A stretch of 64,000 nt of DNA from Duganella aceris (lineage in GTDB: Bacteria; Pseudomonadota; Gammaproteobacteria; Burkholderiales; Burkholderiaceae_D): positions 397,784-461,783 of the forward strand of contig NZ_JAADJT010000005.1 in assembly GCF_011090165.1 (NCBI RefSeq), written 5' to 3'. A program made the position numbers and the translations under genes. Below the pieces are notes generated by a model. It worked only from the letters and a program-made list of their open reading frames with translations, was not told the origin of the DNA and ran no database searches. Numbering within the stretch: position 1 is the stretch's first letter; every line of letters starts with the position of its first letter. Below are positions 18,301 through 25,700 of the stretch, piece after piece.

Positions 18301-19880
18301 GCGACACGCCGCTGGAATATTACGTGCGGGTGTTGACCAATGACGGCAGGGATGCCGGCGGCGGCTGGGTCGCGCTCAGCAGTTTCGCGTTGGACTACGC
18401 GGCCGACACGAGTTTCCTCAAGGGCACCGGGGCCAGCGTGGGCAAGGCGGTGCCGTCGGAGCTCAGCCTGGGGCTGGGCATCAGCAAGCTGATGACGGCG
18501 ATGCTGAACAATGAAATTGTGGGCACGGCGTTCAAAACGGTGGAAGTGGAAGCCTACGCGTCCAGCGGCAACGGCGGCAAGCCGGCGCTGGTCGACGAAT
18601 ACATCTTCAACGACGCCTTTGTGGTCGATGTGTCCAATCAGAGCGACGCCGGCAACAGCGTCCAGCTGGTCTACAAGGCGTTCACGCACTCGCACCTGGT
18701 GTATGACCAGGATGGCAAGTTGAATACGGCCGCTTCGGGCGGCGTGGGCTACGATGTGGCGAAGGCGGAAATGAAGGCCGTTGCCGTCACGGGCGCGGTC
18801 GCGGACGCGGCCGGTGTGACGGCGCCGCCGAGCGTGGAGCAGGGCGCCGAGCTCAAGCACTATCTGCACTACACCACGTCCGGGCTGGACCAATGGGTGG
18901 AGATCGACGGCTACACGATCGGCGCCGAGGCCGAGCACAGCAATCTCAAGGGCTCGGGCGCGGCGGTGGGCAAGCCCACTCCGGACGAGTTCACGCTGAC
19001 GCTGGGCGACGGACGGGCCGCCACCGACTTCACCAGCGCGATATTGCAGGGCAAGAAGATCGACAACGTGGACGTGGTCTCTTACGTCAGCACGGCAAAC
19101 GGACTGAAACTGGTGCAGCAGTACGCGCTGAGCGACGCCTACGTCACGGCGGTGAAAACCGCCGCCGGCGAGGACGGCGCGACACAGACCACGCTGAGCG
19201 TGGTGTACAAGGAGATCGTCCAGGGCGTCTCGCCGCTGGGCGCGAACGGCTTGCCGATCAGCGTGGCGTCGGTCGGCTGGAGCATCCCCAAAATGACCAC
19301 GTCGCCGTCCGATGCGACAATTCCGGTCGACACGCATGATCTGTCGCACCCGACGCCGACGGTGGACAGCGACACGCCGCTGGAATATTACGTGCGGGTG
19401 TTGACCAATGACGGCAGGGATGCCGGCGGCGCCTGGGTCGCGCTCAGCAGTTTCGCGCTGGACTACGCGGCCGACACGAGTTTCCTCAAGGGCACCGGGG
19501 CCAGCGTGGGCAAGGCGGTGCCGTCGGAGCTCAGCCTGGGGCTGGGCATCAGCAAGCTGATGACGGCGATGCTGAACAATGAAATTCTGGGCACGGCGTT
19601 CAAAACGGTGGAAGTGGAAGCCTACGCGGCCAGCGGCAACGGCGGCAAGCCGACGCTGGTCGACGAATACATCTTCACAGATGCCTTTGTGGTCGATGTG
19701 TCCAACCAGAGCGACGCCGGCAACAGCGTGGATCTCGTCTACAAGGCGTTCACCCACTCACACCTGGCGTATGACCAGGACGGCAAGCTGAATACGGCCG
19801 CATCGGGCGGTGTCGGCTTTGACGTCGCCAAGGCGATCCTGATCGGAGCGCCGCCACCGCACGCCGACGTTATTTTCTAA
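15399..19880 (+). CDS. Large repetitive surface protein: cadherin/VCBS-like domains plus six Hcp-fold-like domains
   Basis: The protein has 1493 residues. ATG 15399 is preferred to TTG 15387. Residues 1-225 form a unique beta-rich domain. Two cadherin/VCBS-type domains follow at about 226-430 (NEDAPSAIFGSVLANDKDA; APVAVNDSVATDEDT). Three near-identical 356-residue repeats then start at residues 433, 789 and 1145. Each repeat has two related halves sharing the pattern WV..., SxLKGxGAxVGKxxPxE, an LV..Y..DAxV segment and a VYK strand, which resembles the Hcp (type VI tube/effector) fold by my reading. There is no N-terminal signal peptide and no C-terminal anchor, so type I secretion is possible. 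Calling it an adhesin or matrix protein is inference. Confidence 0.85.
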   Translation: MSVAANPAVDPFARILALGDAPATQTGAGGQWVNAWSVTGVTTTQKADATNAAEAWSAVKYTDLLASTLAGGDIYRGDLGVSGQSSATGTVKQEIDGKEALRFSLAEAAQSVSINLSSFYANDDGTGYAEGARIRLFDADGRQVGESFAYASGTSGNQLVLINSALAFRSVEISAGAQRGDGSFSFGGYGDGSGGFGSDSYTSGTKHGSDFLVHSVSFALARPAATADSYALNEDAPSAIFGSVLANDKDANQAPLTAVLETGAAHGTLTFNADGTFSYQPNALYSGQDSFSYRASNGKDLSDVTVVNLTINHVNHAPVAVNDSVATDEDTAVAGNVLNGAGRDTDVDGDQLVVTSSGSFTTALGASVTLKANGDFTYNPTGSAALQALASGAARVDGFDYTISDGHGGTSTAHVNVAVQGRDEATPSNRALSVEQGAELKHYLHYTTSGLDQWVEIDGYTIGAEAEHSNLKGSGAAVGKPTPDEFTLTLGDGRAATDFTSAILQGKKIDNVDVVSYVSTANGLKLVQQYALSDAYVTAVKTAAGEDGATQTTLSVVYKEIVQGVSPLGANGLPISVASVGWSIPKMTTSPSDATIPVDTHDLSHPTPTVDSDTPLEYYVRVLTNDGRDAGGGWVALSSFALDYAADTSFLKGTGASVGKAVPSELSLGLGISKLMTAMLNNEILGTAFKTVEVEAYASGGNGGKPALVDEYIFNDAFVVDVSNQSDADNSVQLVYKAFTHSHLVYDADGKLNTAASGGVGYDVAKAEMKAVAVTGAVAAAAGATAPPSVEQGAELKHYLHYTTSGLDQWVEIDGYTIGAEAEHSNLKGSGAAVGKPTPDAFTLTLGDGRAATDFTSAILQGKKIDNVDVVSYVSTANGLKLVQQYALSDAYVTAVKTAAGEDGATQTTLSVVYKEIVQGVSPLGANGLPISVASVGWSIPKMTTSPSDATIPVDTHDLSHPTPTVDSDTPLEYYVRVLTNDGRDAGGGWVALSSFALDYAADTSFLKGTGASVGKAVPSELSLGLGISKLMTAMLNNEIVGTAFKTVEVEAYASSGNGGKPALVDEYIFNDAFVVDVSNQSDAGNSVQLVYKAFTHSHLVYDQDGKLNTAASGGVGYDVAKAEMKAVAVTGAVADAAGVTAPPSVEQGAELKHYLHYTTSGLDQWVEIDGYTIGAEAEHSNLKGSGAAVGKPTPDEFTLTLGDGRAATDFTSAILQGKKIDNVDVVSYVSTANGLKLVQQYALSDAYVTAVKTAAGEDGATQTTLSVVYKEIVQGVSPLGANGLPISVASVGWSIPKMTTSPSDATIPVDTHDLSHPTPTVDSDTPLEYYVRVLTNDGRDAGGAWVALSSFALDYAADTSFLKGTGASVGKAVPSELSLGLGISKLMTAMLNNEILGTAFKTVEVEAYAASGNGGKPTLVDEYIFTDAFVVDVSNQSDAGNSVDLVYKAFTHSHLAYDQDGKLNTAASGGVGFDVAKAILIGAPPPHADVIF
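16695..17762 (+). repeat. 1068-bp tandem repeat, copy 1
   Basis: This is the first of three head-to-tail units, starting AGCGTGGAGCAGGGC. It encodes 356 residues as an A half (about 150 residues from LKHYLHY) and a B half (from LEYYVRV). It differs from copies 2 and 3 at scattered positions mostly in the B half and the linker. Confidence 0.97.
17763..18830 (+). repeat. 1068-bp tandem repeat, copy 2
   Basis: This unit is exactly one 1068-bp period after copy 1. Over the A half it is almost base-for-base identical to copies 1 and 3, including third codon positions, which implies recent duplication or ongoing gene conversion. One visible coding change is GACGCG for GACGAG in the PTPDE segment. 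Confidence 0.97.
18831..19880 (+). repeat. 1068-bp tandem repeat, copy 3 (3' end diverged)
   Basis: The third unit keeps the period but its last part drifts (AYAASGNGGKPT, FTDAF, VDLVYK, HLAYDQ) and ends in a unique tail, AKAILIGAPPPHADVIF, before the stop. The diverged end suggests this is the ancestral terminal copy. Confidence 0.95.
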
Positions 19881-20017
19881 GGTCGATTCCATCGCCGCAG
19901 GATTTCACGCGTTATTTTGCCAAAACGCATAGCCAGCACGCCGAGGCGCGTTGATCGATCCGGCTTTCGTAGTATGTTGGTACGCCTGGATACGGCATAC
20001 CTGAAACGGGAGCGGAG

Positions 20018-20920
20018 ATGCATCGATACGCTAAACGATCGCTGTGGACCTTGGCCGGCGTCGTGGTGCTGGCGGGCGGCGTGGTCGCGGTCGGCGAATT
20101 GCTGAGCACACACAAAAAGGGCCGACGCATCGACGTCGAGATGGCGTCGCTGGATATCGACCTGGCCCAGGGCCGGATCGAGCAGGGGGCCTACCTGTAC
20201 CGCACCCGTGGTTGCCTCGAATGTCACGGCGCCAATGGCGGCGGCCGCGTGGTCATCGACAGCGGCGGCATGCTGGTGGTCGGGGCAAATATCACGCCGG
20301 GCGAGAACAGCGCGGTGCGGCGCTACACCACGCGCGACTGGGTGCGCACGCTGCGCCATGGCGTCAAGCCCGACGGCCGGCCGGTGCTGGTGATGCCCAG
20401 CGAGGATTACAACCGCCTCAGCGATATCGACACCGCCGGCTTGATCCGCTACGTGCAGCAACTGCCGGCGGTCGCGGGCAAGCCGGCGATCTTGCGCTTT
20501 CCACTGCCGCTCAACGTGCTCTACGGCTATGGCGTGGTGCGCGACGCGGCGCAGAAGATCGACCACCGCCTGGCGTCCAGCGCGCCGGTCGAGGCTGGCG
20601 TGTCGCCGGCGCACGGCGCGTATGTGGCCAACACCTGCATCGGCTGCCACGGCCCGGGCCTGGGCGGCGGCAAGGTGCCCGGCGGCCCGCCGCAGTGGCC
20701 GGCGGCGGCCAATCTGACGCCCGGCAAGGGCAGCGTCATGCCGAATTATCCGACGGTGGCGCCGTTCCGCGCCATGCTGCGCACCGGGCTGCGGCCGGAC
20801 GGCAGCGCCGTCAACCGCGCCATGCCCTTCGAATCGCTGCGGGAAATGAACGATACCGATGTCGACGCCTTGTATCTTTTTCTGAAAACAGTGCCGCCGC
20901 GCGACGCCGGTACGCGCTGA
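20018..20920 (+). CDS. Membrane-anchored diheme cytochrome c
   Basis: The 300-residue protein has an N-terminal hydrophobic segment (about 8-28) likely serving as an uncleaved anchor or signal. There are two heme c sites, CLECH (66-70) and CIGCH (207-211), and Met-containing segments that could give axial ligands (VLVMPSE, about 126; NRAMPFE, about 274). The two-domain layout matches cytochrome subunits of periplasmic dehydrogenases such as alcohol or gluconate dehydrogenase. No dehydrogenase subunit is adjacent, so the partner is unknown. Confidence 0.9.
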   Translation: MHRYAKRSLWTLAGVVVLAGGVVAVGELLSTHKKGRRIDVEMASLDIDLAQGRIEQGAYLYRTRGCLECHGANGGGRVVIDSGGMLVVGANITPGENSAVRRYTTRDWVRTLRHGVKPDGRPVLVMPSEDYNRLSDIDTAGLIRYVQQLPAVAGKPAILRFPLPLNVLYGYGVVRDAAQKIDHRLASSAPVEAGVSPAHGAYVANTCIGCHGPGLGGGKVPGGPPQWPAAANLTPGKGSVMPNYPTVAPFRAMLRTGLRPDGSAVNRAMPFESLREMNDTDVDALYLFLKTVPPRDAGTR

Positions 20921-20996
20921 AGCCGCGATCGGCGCGCCGAATCCGGCACGGCTGAGCTAATATCGGGGTCCCATCATTCCACGCCAAGGAAACCCC

Positions 20997-21431
20997 ATGC
21001 TCGCACCCGTCGCCGACTCCACGCTCAGTGTGCAGCAATGGCTGCTCGCCTATAGCGGCACGCTGCTGTCGATGTTGGCCCTGGACGCGCTGTGGATCGG
21101 CCTCTACATGGCCCCGGCCTACAAGAACACTTTGGGCGACCTGATGCTGAGCCAGCCGCGCATCGCGTCGGCGGTGCTGTTCTATCTGCTGTTCGCGGCC
21201 GGCACGGTGTTCCTGGCGGTGGCGCCGGGACTGCGGGCGCTGAGCTGGCAGACGGCGGCGTTGAACGGCGCGGTGCTGGGATTGATCGCCTACGCCACTT
21301 ACGACCTGACCAATTATTCCATCCTCAAGGTGTGGCCGCTGGGCCTGACGCTGGCCGACATCGCCTGGGGCACGCTGCTGTCCGGCGCGGCGGCGACGGC
21401 GGGCTGGTTCGCCGCCAACCGCTGGGGTTGA
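20997..21431 (+). CDS. DUF2177-family membrane protein
   Basis: The 144-residue protein has four predicted membrane helices (about 18-36, 56-74, 84-102, 115-138). The segments LDALWIGLYMAPAYKNTLGDLM and TYDLTNYSILKVWPLGLTLADIAWG are the conserved signature of the DUF2177 family, whose function is unknown. It has its own ATG with AAGGAAA upstream. Confidence 0.85.
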   Translation: MLAPVADSTLSVQQWLLAYSGTLLSMLALDALWIGLYMAPAYKNTLGDLMLSQPRIASAVLFYLLFAAGTVFLAVAPGLRALSWQTAALNGAVLGLIAYATYDLTNYSILKVWPLGLTLADIAWGTLLSGAAATAGWFAANRWG

Positions 21432-21485
21432 GATTTGAGGCGGCGATTTGCCGCGCCGCATGACCGCGTGCTAGCATGCGAGCCC

Positions 21486-22430
21486 ATGCTCGATATCCTC
21501 GCCATCACCAGCCCGATCTACATCATTGTCCTGATGGGCTATCTGAGCACGCGCTTCGGCCTGTTCGACAAACCGGACATGCGGGTGTTCGGCAAGTTCG
21601 TGCTGAACCTGGCGCTGCCGGCGCTGATCTTCAACGCGCTGGCGCAACGCCATATCCGCGAGGTATTGCATCCGGCCTATCTGCTGGCCTATCTCGGCGG
21701 ATCGCTGCTGATGCTGACGACGGCCTACCTGGCCGGCCGCCATCTGGCGGGGCTGAGCCGGATCCGCAGCATCTTCCTGGCGATGGGCATGTCCTGCTCC
21801 AACAGCAGCTTCATCGGCTTTCCGATCCTGTTGCTGATGGTGGCGCCGGTGGCCGGCGTGGCGCTGGCGTTGAATGTGATCGTCGAGAATCTGGTGATGT
21901 TGCCGCTGTTGCTGGCGATGGCGGAGCATACCAGGGACGGCGCCGGTCCGTGGCGGCAGGTGCTGTGGCAAACGCTGAAGCGGCTGACGCGCAATCCGTT
22001 GGTGCTGGCGGTCACGGCCGGGCTGGCGGTCAGCCTGGCGGAACTGGCGCTGCCGCAACCGGTGCTGCGCACCGTGACCTTGTTCTCGCAGGCCAGCGGC
22101 GGTTTGTCGCTGTTCGTCATCGGCGGAACGCTGTTCGGTCTGCCGATCGGCGGCGGCTGGCAGCGGGTGATGCCGCTGGTGGCGGGCAAGCTGGTCGGCC
22201 ATCCGCTGGCGGTGCTGCTGTTGATTTCCCTGCTGCCGCTGCTGGGCGTCGCGCCGATGGCGCCGCAACTGCGTGCCGCAGCGCTGCTGATGGCGGCGAT
22301 GCCGATGCTCAGCATTTATCCGATTCTGGCGCAGGCCTATGGTGAGGCGGATCGCAGCGCCACCGCTTTACTGATCTGTATGATGACATCGTTCTTCACG
22401 CTGAGCACCTGGATGTGGCTGGTGCGTTGA
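21486..22430 (+). CDS. AEC-family (auxin efflux carrier-type) transporter
   Basis: The protein has 314 residues; ATG 21486 starts the canonical MLDILAITSPIYIIVLMGY helix. About ten hydrophobic segments occur in two five-helix halves, with the family's SNSSFIGFPILL segment in the first half. Bacterial AEC carriers export or import organic anions such as malate or malonate. The neighbours give no substrate clue. It is convergent with the small gene at 22435, leaving only 4 bp between stops. Confidence 0.9.
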   Translation: MLDILAITSPIYIIVLMGYLSTRFGLFDKPDMRVFGKFVLNLALPALIFNALAQRHIREVLHPAYLLAYLGGSLLMLTTAYLAGRHLAGLSRIRSIFLAMGMSCSNSSFIGFPILLLMVAPVAGVALALNVIVENLVMLPLLLAMAEHTRDGAGPWRQVLWQTLKRLTRNPLVLAVTAGLAVSLAELALPQPVLRTVTLFSQASGGLSLFVIGGTLFGLPIGGGWQRVMPLVAGKLVGHPLAVLLLISLLPLLGVAPMAPQLRAAALLMAAMPMLSIYPILAQAYGEADRSATALLICMMTSFFTLSTWMWLVR

Positions 22431-22434
22431 GCGG

Positions 22435-22626
22435 CTAGCGCATGAATTCCACCGGCCGTTGCCTGCGGGCCTCGGGATAGGCCAGTACGCGGCGGATCGC
22501 GTCGAGCGGTACGTGGTAGGCCTGCATGTAAGCCCAGGCGACGGCGCTGCCTTGTGACATCGACAGCCAAATGCCGTGCTCGACCGCCGAACTCAATAAA
22601 GTGTTTTTGCGCTTGTTCTCGTCCAT
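22435..22626 (-). CDS. Small uncharacterised protein (63 aa)
   Basis: The frame starts at ATG 22626 with AGGAG five bases upstream and fills the gap between the AEC gene and the kinase promoter. The product is basic and mildly amphipathic, without signal peptide or clear membrane helix (centre: GIWLSMSQGSAVAWAYMQAY). It is divergent from the hybrid kinase with a long inverted repeat between them. I do not recognise the family. The good ribosome site and tight fit favour a real gene. Confidence 0.6.
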   Translation of the reverse strand: MDENKRKNTLLSSAVEHGIWLSMSQGSAVAWAYMQAYHVPLDAIRRVLAYPEARRQRPVEFMR

Positions 22627-22660
22627 TTTAACTCCTGCACATGGTCAGACCGCAAACCTT

Positions 22661-22703
22661 ATATCAAAATCAAGATATATGGCGCGTTGTTGACTTTTGA
22701 TAT
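22661..22703. promoter_or_regulatory. Inverted repeat in a divergent promoter region
   Basis: ATATCAAAA (22661-22669) and TTTTGATAT (22695-22703) form perfect 9-bp arms separated by 25 bp, in an AT-rich patch between the small gene (22626) and the kinase (22743). A TAGAAT hexamer at 22708-22713 may be a -10 for the kinase. It could be a dimer operator with one arm per promoter. Confidence 0.45.
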
Positions 22704-22742
22704 CGTTTAGAATGACTATCCTTGCCGTTACCCTCGAAACGT

Positions 22743-25700
22743 ATGCCCTCCCTAGTGCCTGTCGTTCCTTCCTCTGATCTCAACTGGCTGGCCGGCGGCG
22801 GCGAAATGGGGGCCCTGATCGCAACCATCGACTGGTCGCGCACGCCGCTGGGGCCGCTGGAGTCGTGGCCGCAGAGTCTGCGCACCTCGGTCAGCCTGTG
22901 CCTGTCGTCGACCTTCCCGATCCTGGTGGCGTGGGGTCCGGAACACATCCAGATCTATAACGATGCCTACCGTCCGATCTGCGGCGGCAAGCATCCGGAG
23001 GCGATGGGCGAGCCGTTCAAGGTCTGCTGGGCCACCGCCTTGCCGGTGGTCGGGGCGAAGTTCGACCGCGCGCTGGAGGGCGAGGGCACCTACATCCACA
23101 ATCAGCAGATGTTCCTTGACCGCGACGGGTATCTGGAAGAAGCGTTCATGACGTTTTCGTTTTCGCCGATCCGCGCCGAGTCGGGCGAGGTGGGCGGCAT
23201 CTTCCATCCGATCACCGAGGCCACCGGTCAGGTGCTGAACGCGCGCCGCTCGCAAAGCCTGCGCGACCTGAGCACCGGCCTGGGCGACGCGCGCACCGTC
23301 GAGGACATCGGCCGCGACCTGGCTGCGCAATTCGACCAGATGTCGCTCGATGTGCCGTTCCTGCTGTTTTACCAGCGCGACGCCGACAGCGGCCAGCTGC
23401 ACCTGCGCGGCCACGCCGGCATCGCCGCCGGCCATGCGCTGGCGCCAGTCGTATCCGCGCTCGACGACGCCTGTTGGCCGTTCGCCCAGGTGGCGGCGAC
23501 CGGCAAGGCGCAACAGGTCGATGGCTTGGAACAGCGCTTCGGCGATCAGCGCTGCGGTCCCTACGAGGAGCAGCCGCGCTCGGCGCTGGTGATGCCCTTG
23601 ACGCTGCCGGGGCAGCAGGATGTGTTCGGATTCCTGGTCGCCGGCGTCAGCGCCTGCCGCGCGCTCGATGCCGACTACCATAACTTTTACGCCTTGCTGA
23701 ACGCAGCGCTCAACACCGCCGTCGGCAATGTCACCGCCTACGAGCAGGAGCAGCGGCGCGCCGAGGAACTGGCGCACATCGACCGCGCCAAGACCGCGTT
23801 TTTCTCCAACGTGTCGCACGAATTCCGCACGCCGTTGACGCTGATCCTCGGTCCGCTGGACGACGCGCTGGCCAACGACGGCCTGGCGCCGGAGCAGCGG
23901 CGGCGCATCGAGACCACGCACCGCAACGCGCTGCGCCTGCTCAAGCTGGTCAACTCGCTGCTGGATTTCTCGCGCATCGAGGCCGGCCGGGTGCAGGCCA
24001 GCTATCAGCCGCTTGACCTGGCCCACGTCACCACCGAGCTGGCCGGGGTGTTCGAATCGGCCATGGCCAAGGGCGGCCTGAGCTACACGCTGGACCTGCC
24101 GCCTCTGCCGCAGCCGGTGTACGTGGATCGCGACATGTGGGAGAAAATCGTCTTCAATCTGTTGTCGAACGCCTTCAAGTTCACGCTGGCCGGCGGCGTC
24201 ACGCTGACCTTGCGCGAGCATGCGGGCATGGCGCGGCTGTCGGTCAGCGACACCGGCGGCGGCATTCCGCCCGAGGAGCTGCCGCGCACCTTCGAGCGAT
24301 TCCATCGCATCGAGGGCGCGCAGGGCCGCACCTACGAGGGCAGCGGTATCGGCCTGGCGCTGATCCAGGAGCTGGTGCGGCTGCACGGCGGCGCCATCGC
24401 GGTGCACAGCGTGGTCGGCGAGGGCACCCGCTTCGATGTCGACCTGCCGTTCGGCCTGGCGCACTTGCCGGGCGAGCGCATCGTCACGCCGTCGGCGGAC
24501 GGCGCCGACATCGCGCCGGATACCGCGCGCACCGGCGCCGCCTTCGTAGAGGAAGCCTTGCGCTGGCTGCCGGACGTGGACGAGGGCAAGGCCGCGCCCG
24601 CGCGTCCGCCGGCCGCGAACGGCGAACCGGCGATGCCGGATCTGGAGCGTCCGCGCATCCTGATCGCCGACGACAACAACGATATGCGCGCCTATCTGAA
24701 GTCGCTGCTGGACGCACATGCCGATGTGATGGTGTGCGCCGACGGCGAGGCGGCCTTCGAGATCCTGCTGCGCGATCCGCCCGACCTGCTGCTGAGCGAT
24801 GTGATGATGCCTCGGCTGGACGGTTTCGGTCTGATCGCTCGCATCCGCGCCCACGAGCCGCTGCGGCACTTGCCGGTGATCCTGCTGTCGGCGCGCGCCG
24901 GCGAGGAGGCCAAGGTCGAGGGCTTGCGGGCCGGCGCCGACGATTACCTGGTCAAGCCGTTCTCCACCAGCGAGTTGCTGGCGCGGGTGCTGCGCCAGGT
25001 GATGCTGGCGCGCGAACGCAGTCAACAGCGGCAGGAAGCGGCGCGGCAGGAAGCCTACTTCCACACCCTGATCGATGCCTCGCCGGTGATCCTGTGGACC
25101 ACCGACGCCGACGCCCAGACCACCTATCTGAGCCAGCGCTGGTACGACTTCACGGGGCGCACGTCGCAACAGGATCTGGGCGTGGGCTGGCTGGAGAACG
25201 TGCATCCCGACGATGTCGAGCGCGTGAGCGCAGCGTTCGCGGCGGCCAGCGCGGCGCATGCGCCGTACTCGGCGGACTTCCGGCTGCGGCGGCACGACGG
25301 CGTGTATCACTGGTGCATCGATGCCGGCATGCCGCGCTTCGACGAGCAGGGTCGTCCGGCCGGCTTCGTCGGCACGGTGATCGACATCCACGCGCGCAAG
25401 GTGTTGCAGGACCGTTTCGAGCGGGTGTCGAGCGCGGGCGATGTCGGCGTCTGGCATGCCGATGCGCCGTTCGATTCCTTGCGCATCAATCCGCAGACGG
25501 CGGAACATCTGGGCCTGCCGGGGCGCCACAACATGACTGTGGCGCAGTGGCTGGCGGCGGTGCATGGCGATGACCGCGAACGGCTGGCGGCCGGCGTCGC
25601 GCGCTCGCTGCGCGAGGGTACACCGTTGGAGGCCGAGTTCCGCGTCGCCGGCGATGCCGCTTCGGCCGCCGCGCCGCGCTGGCTGCGCATGGTCGGCTGG

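Noticed and set aside
14718..19757. A 1679-codon open frame on the reverse strand across the PEP-CTERM and repeat genes
   Set aside because: It mirrors the codon bias of the forward gene and repeats itself because the forward gene repeats. Its product is Arg/His/Val-rich low-complexity sequence with no domain and no ribosome site.
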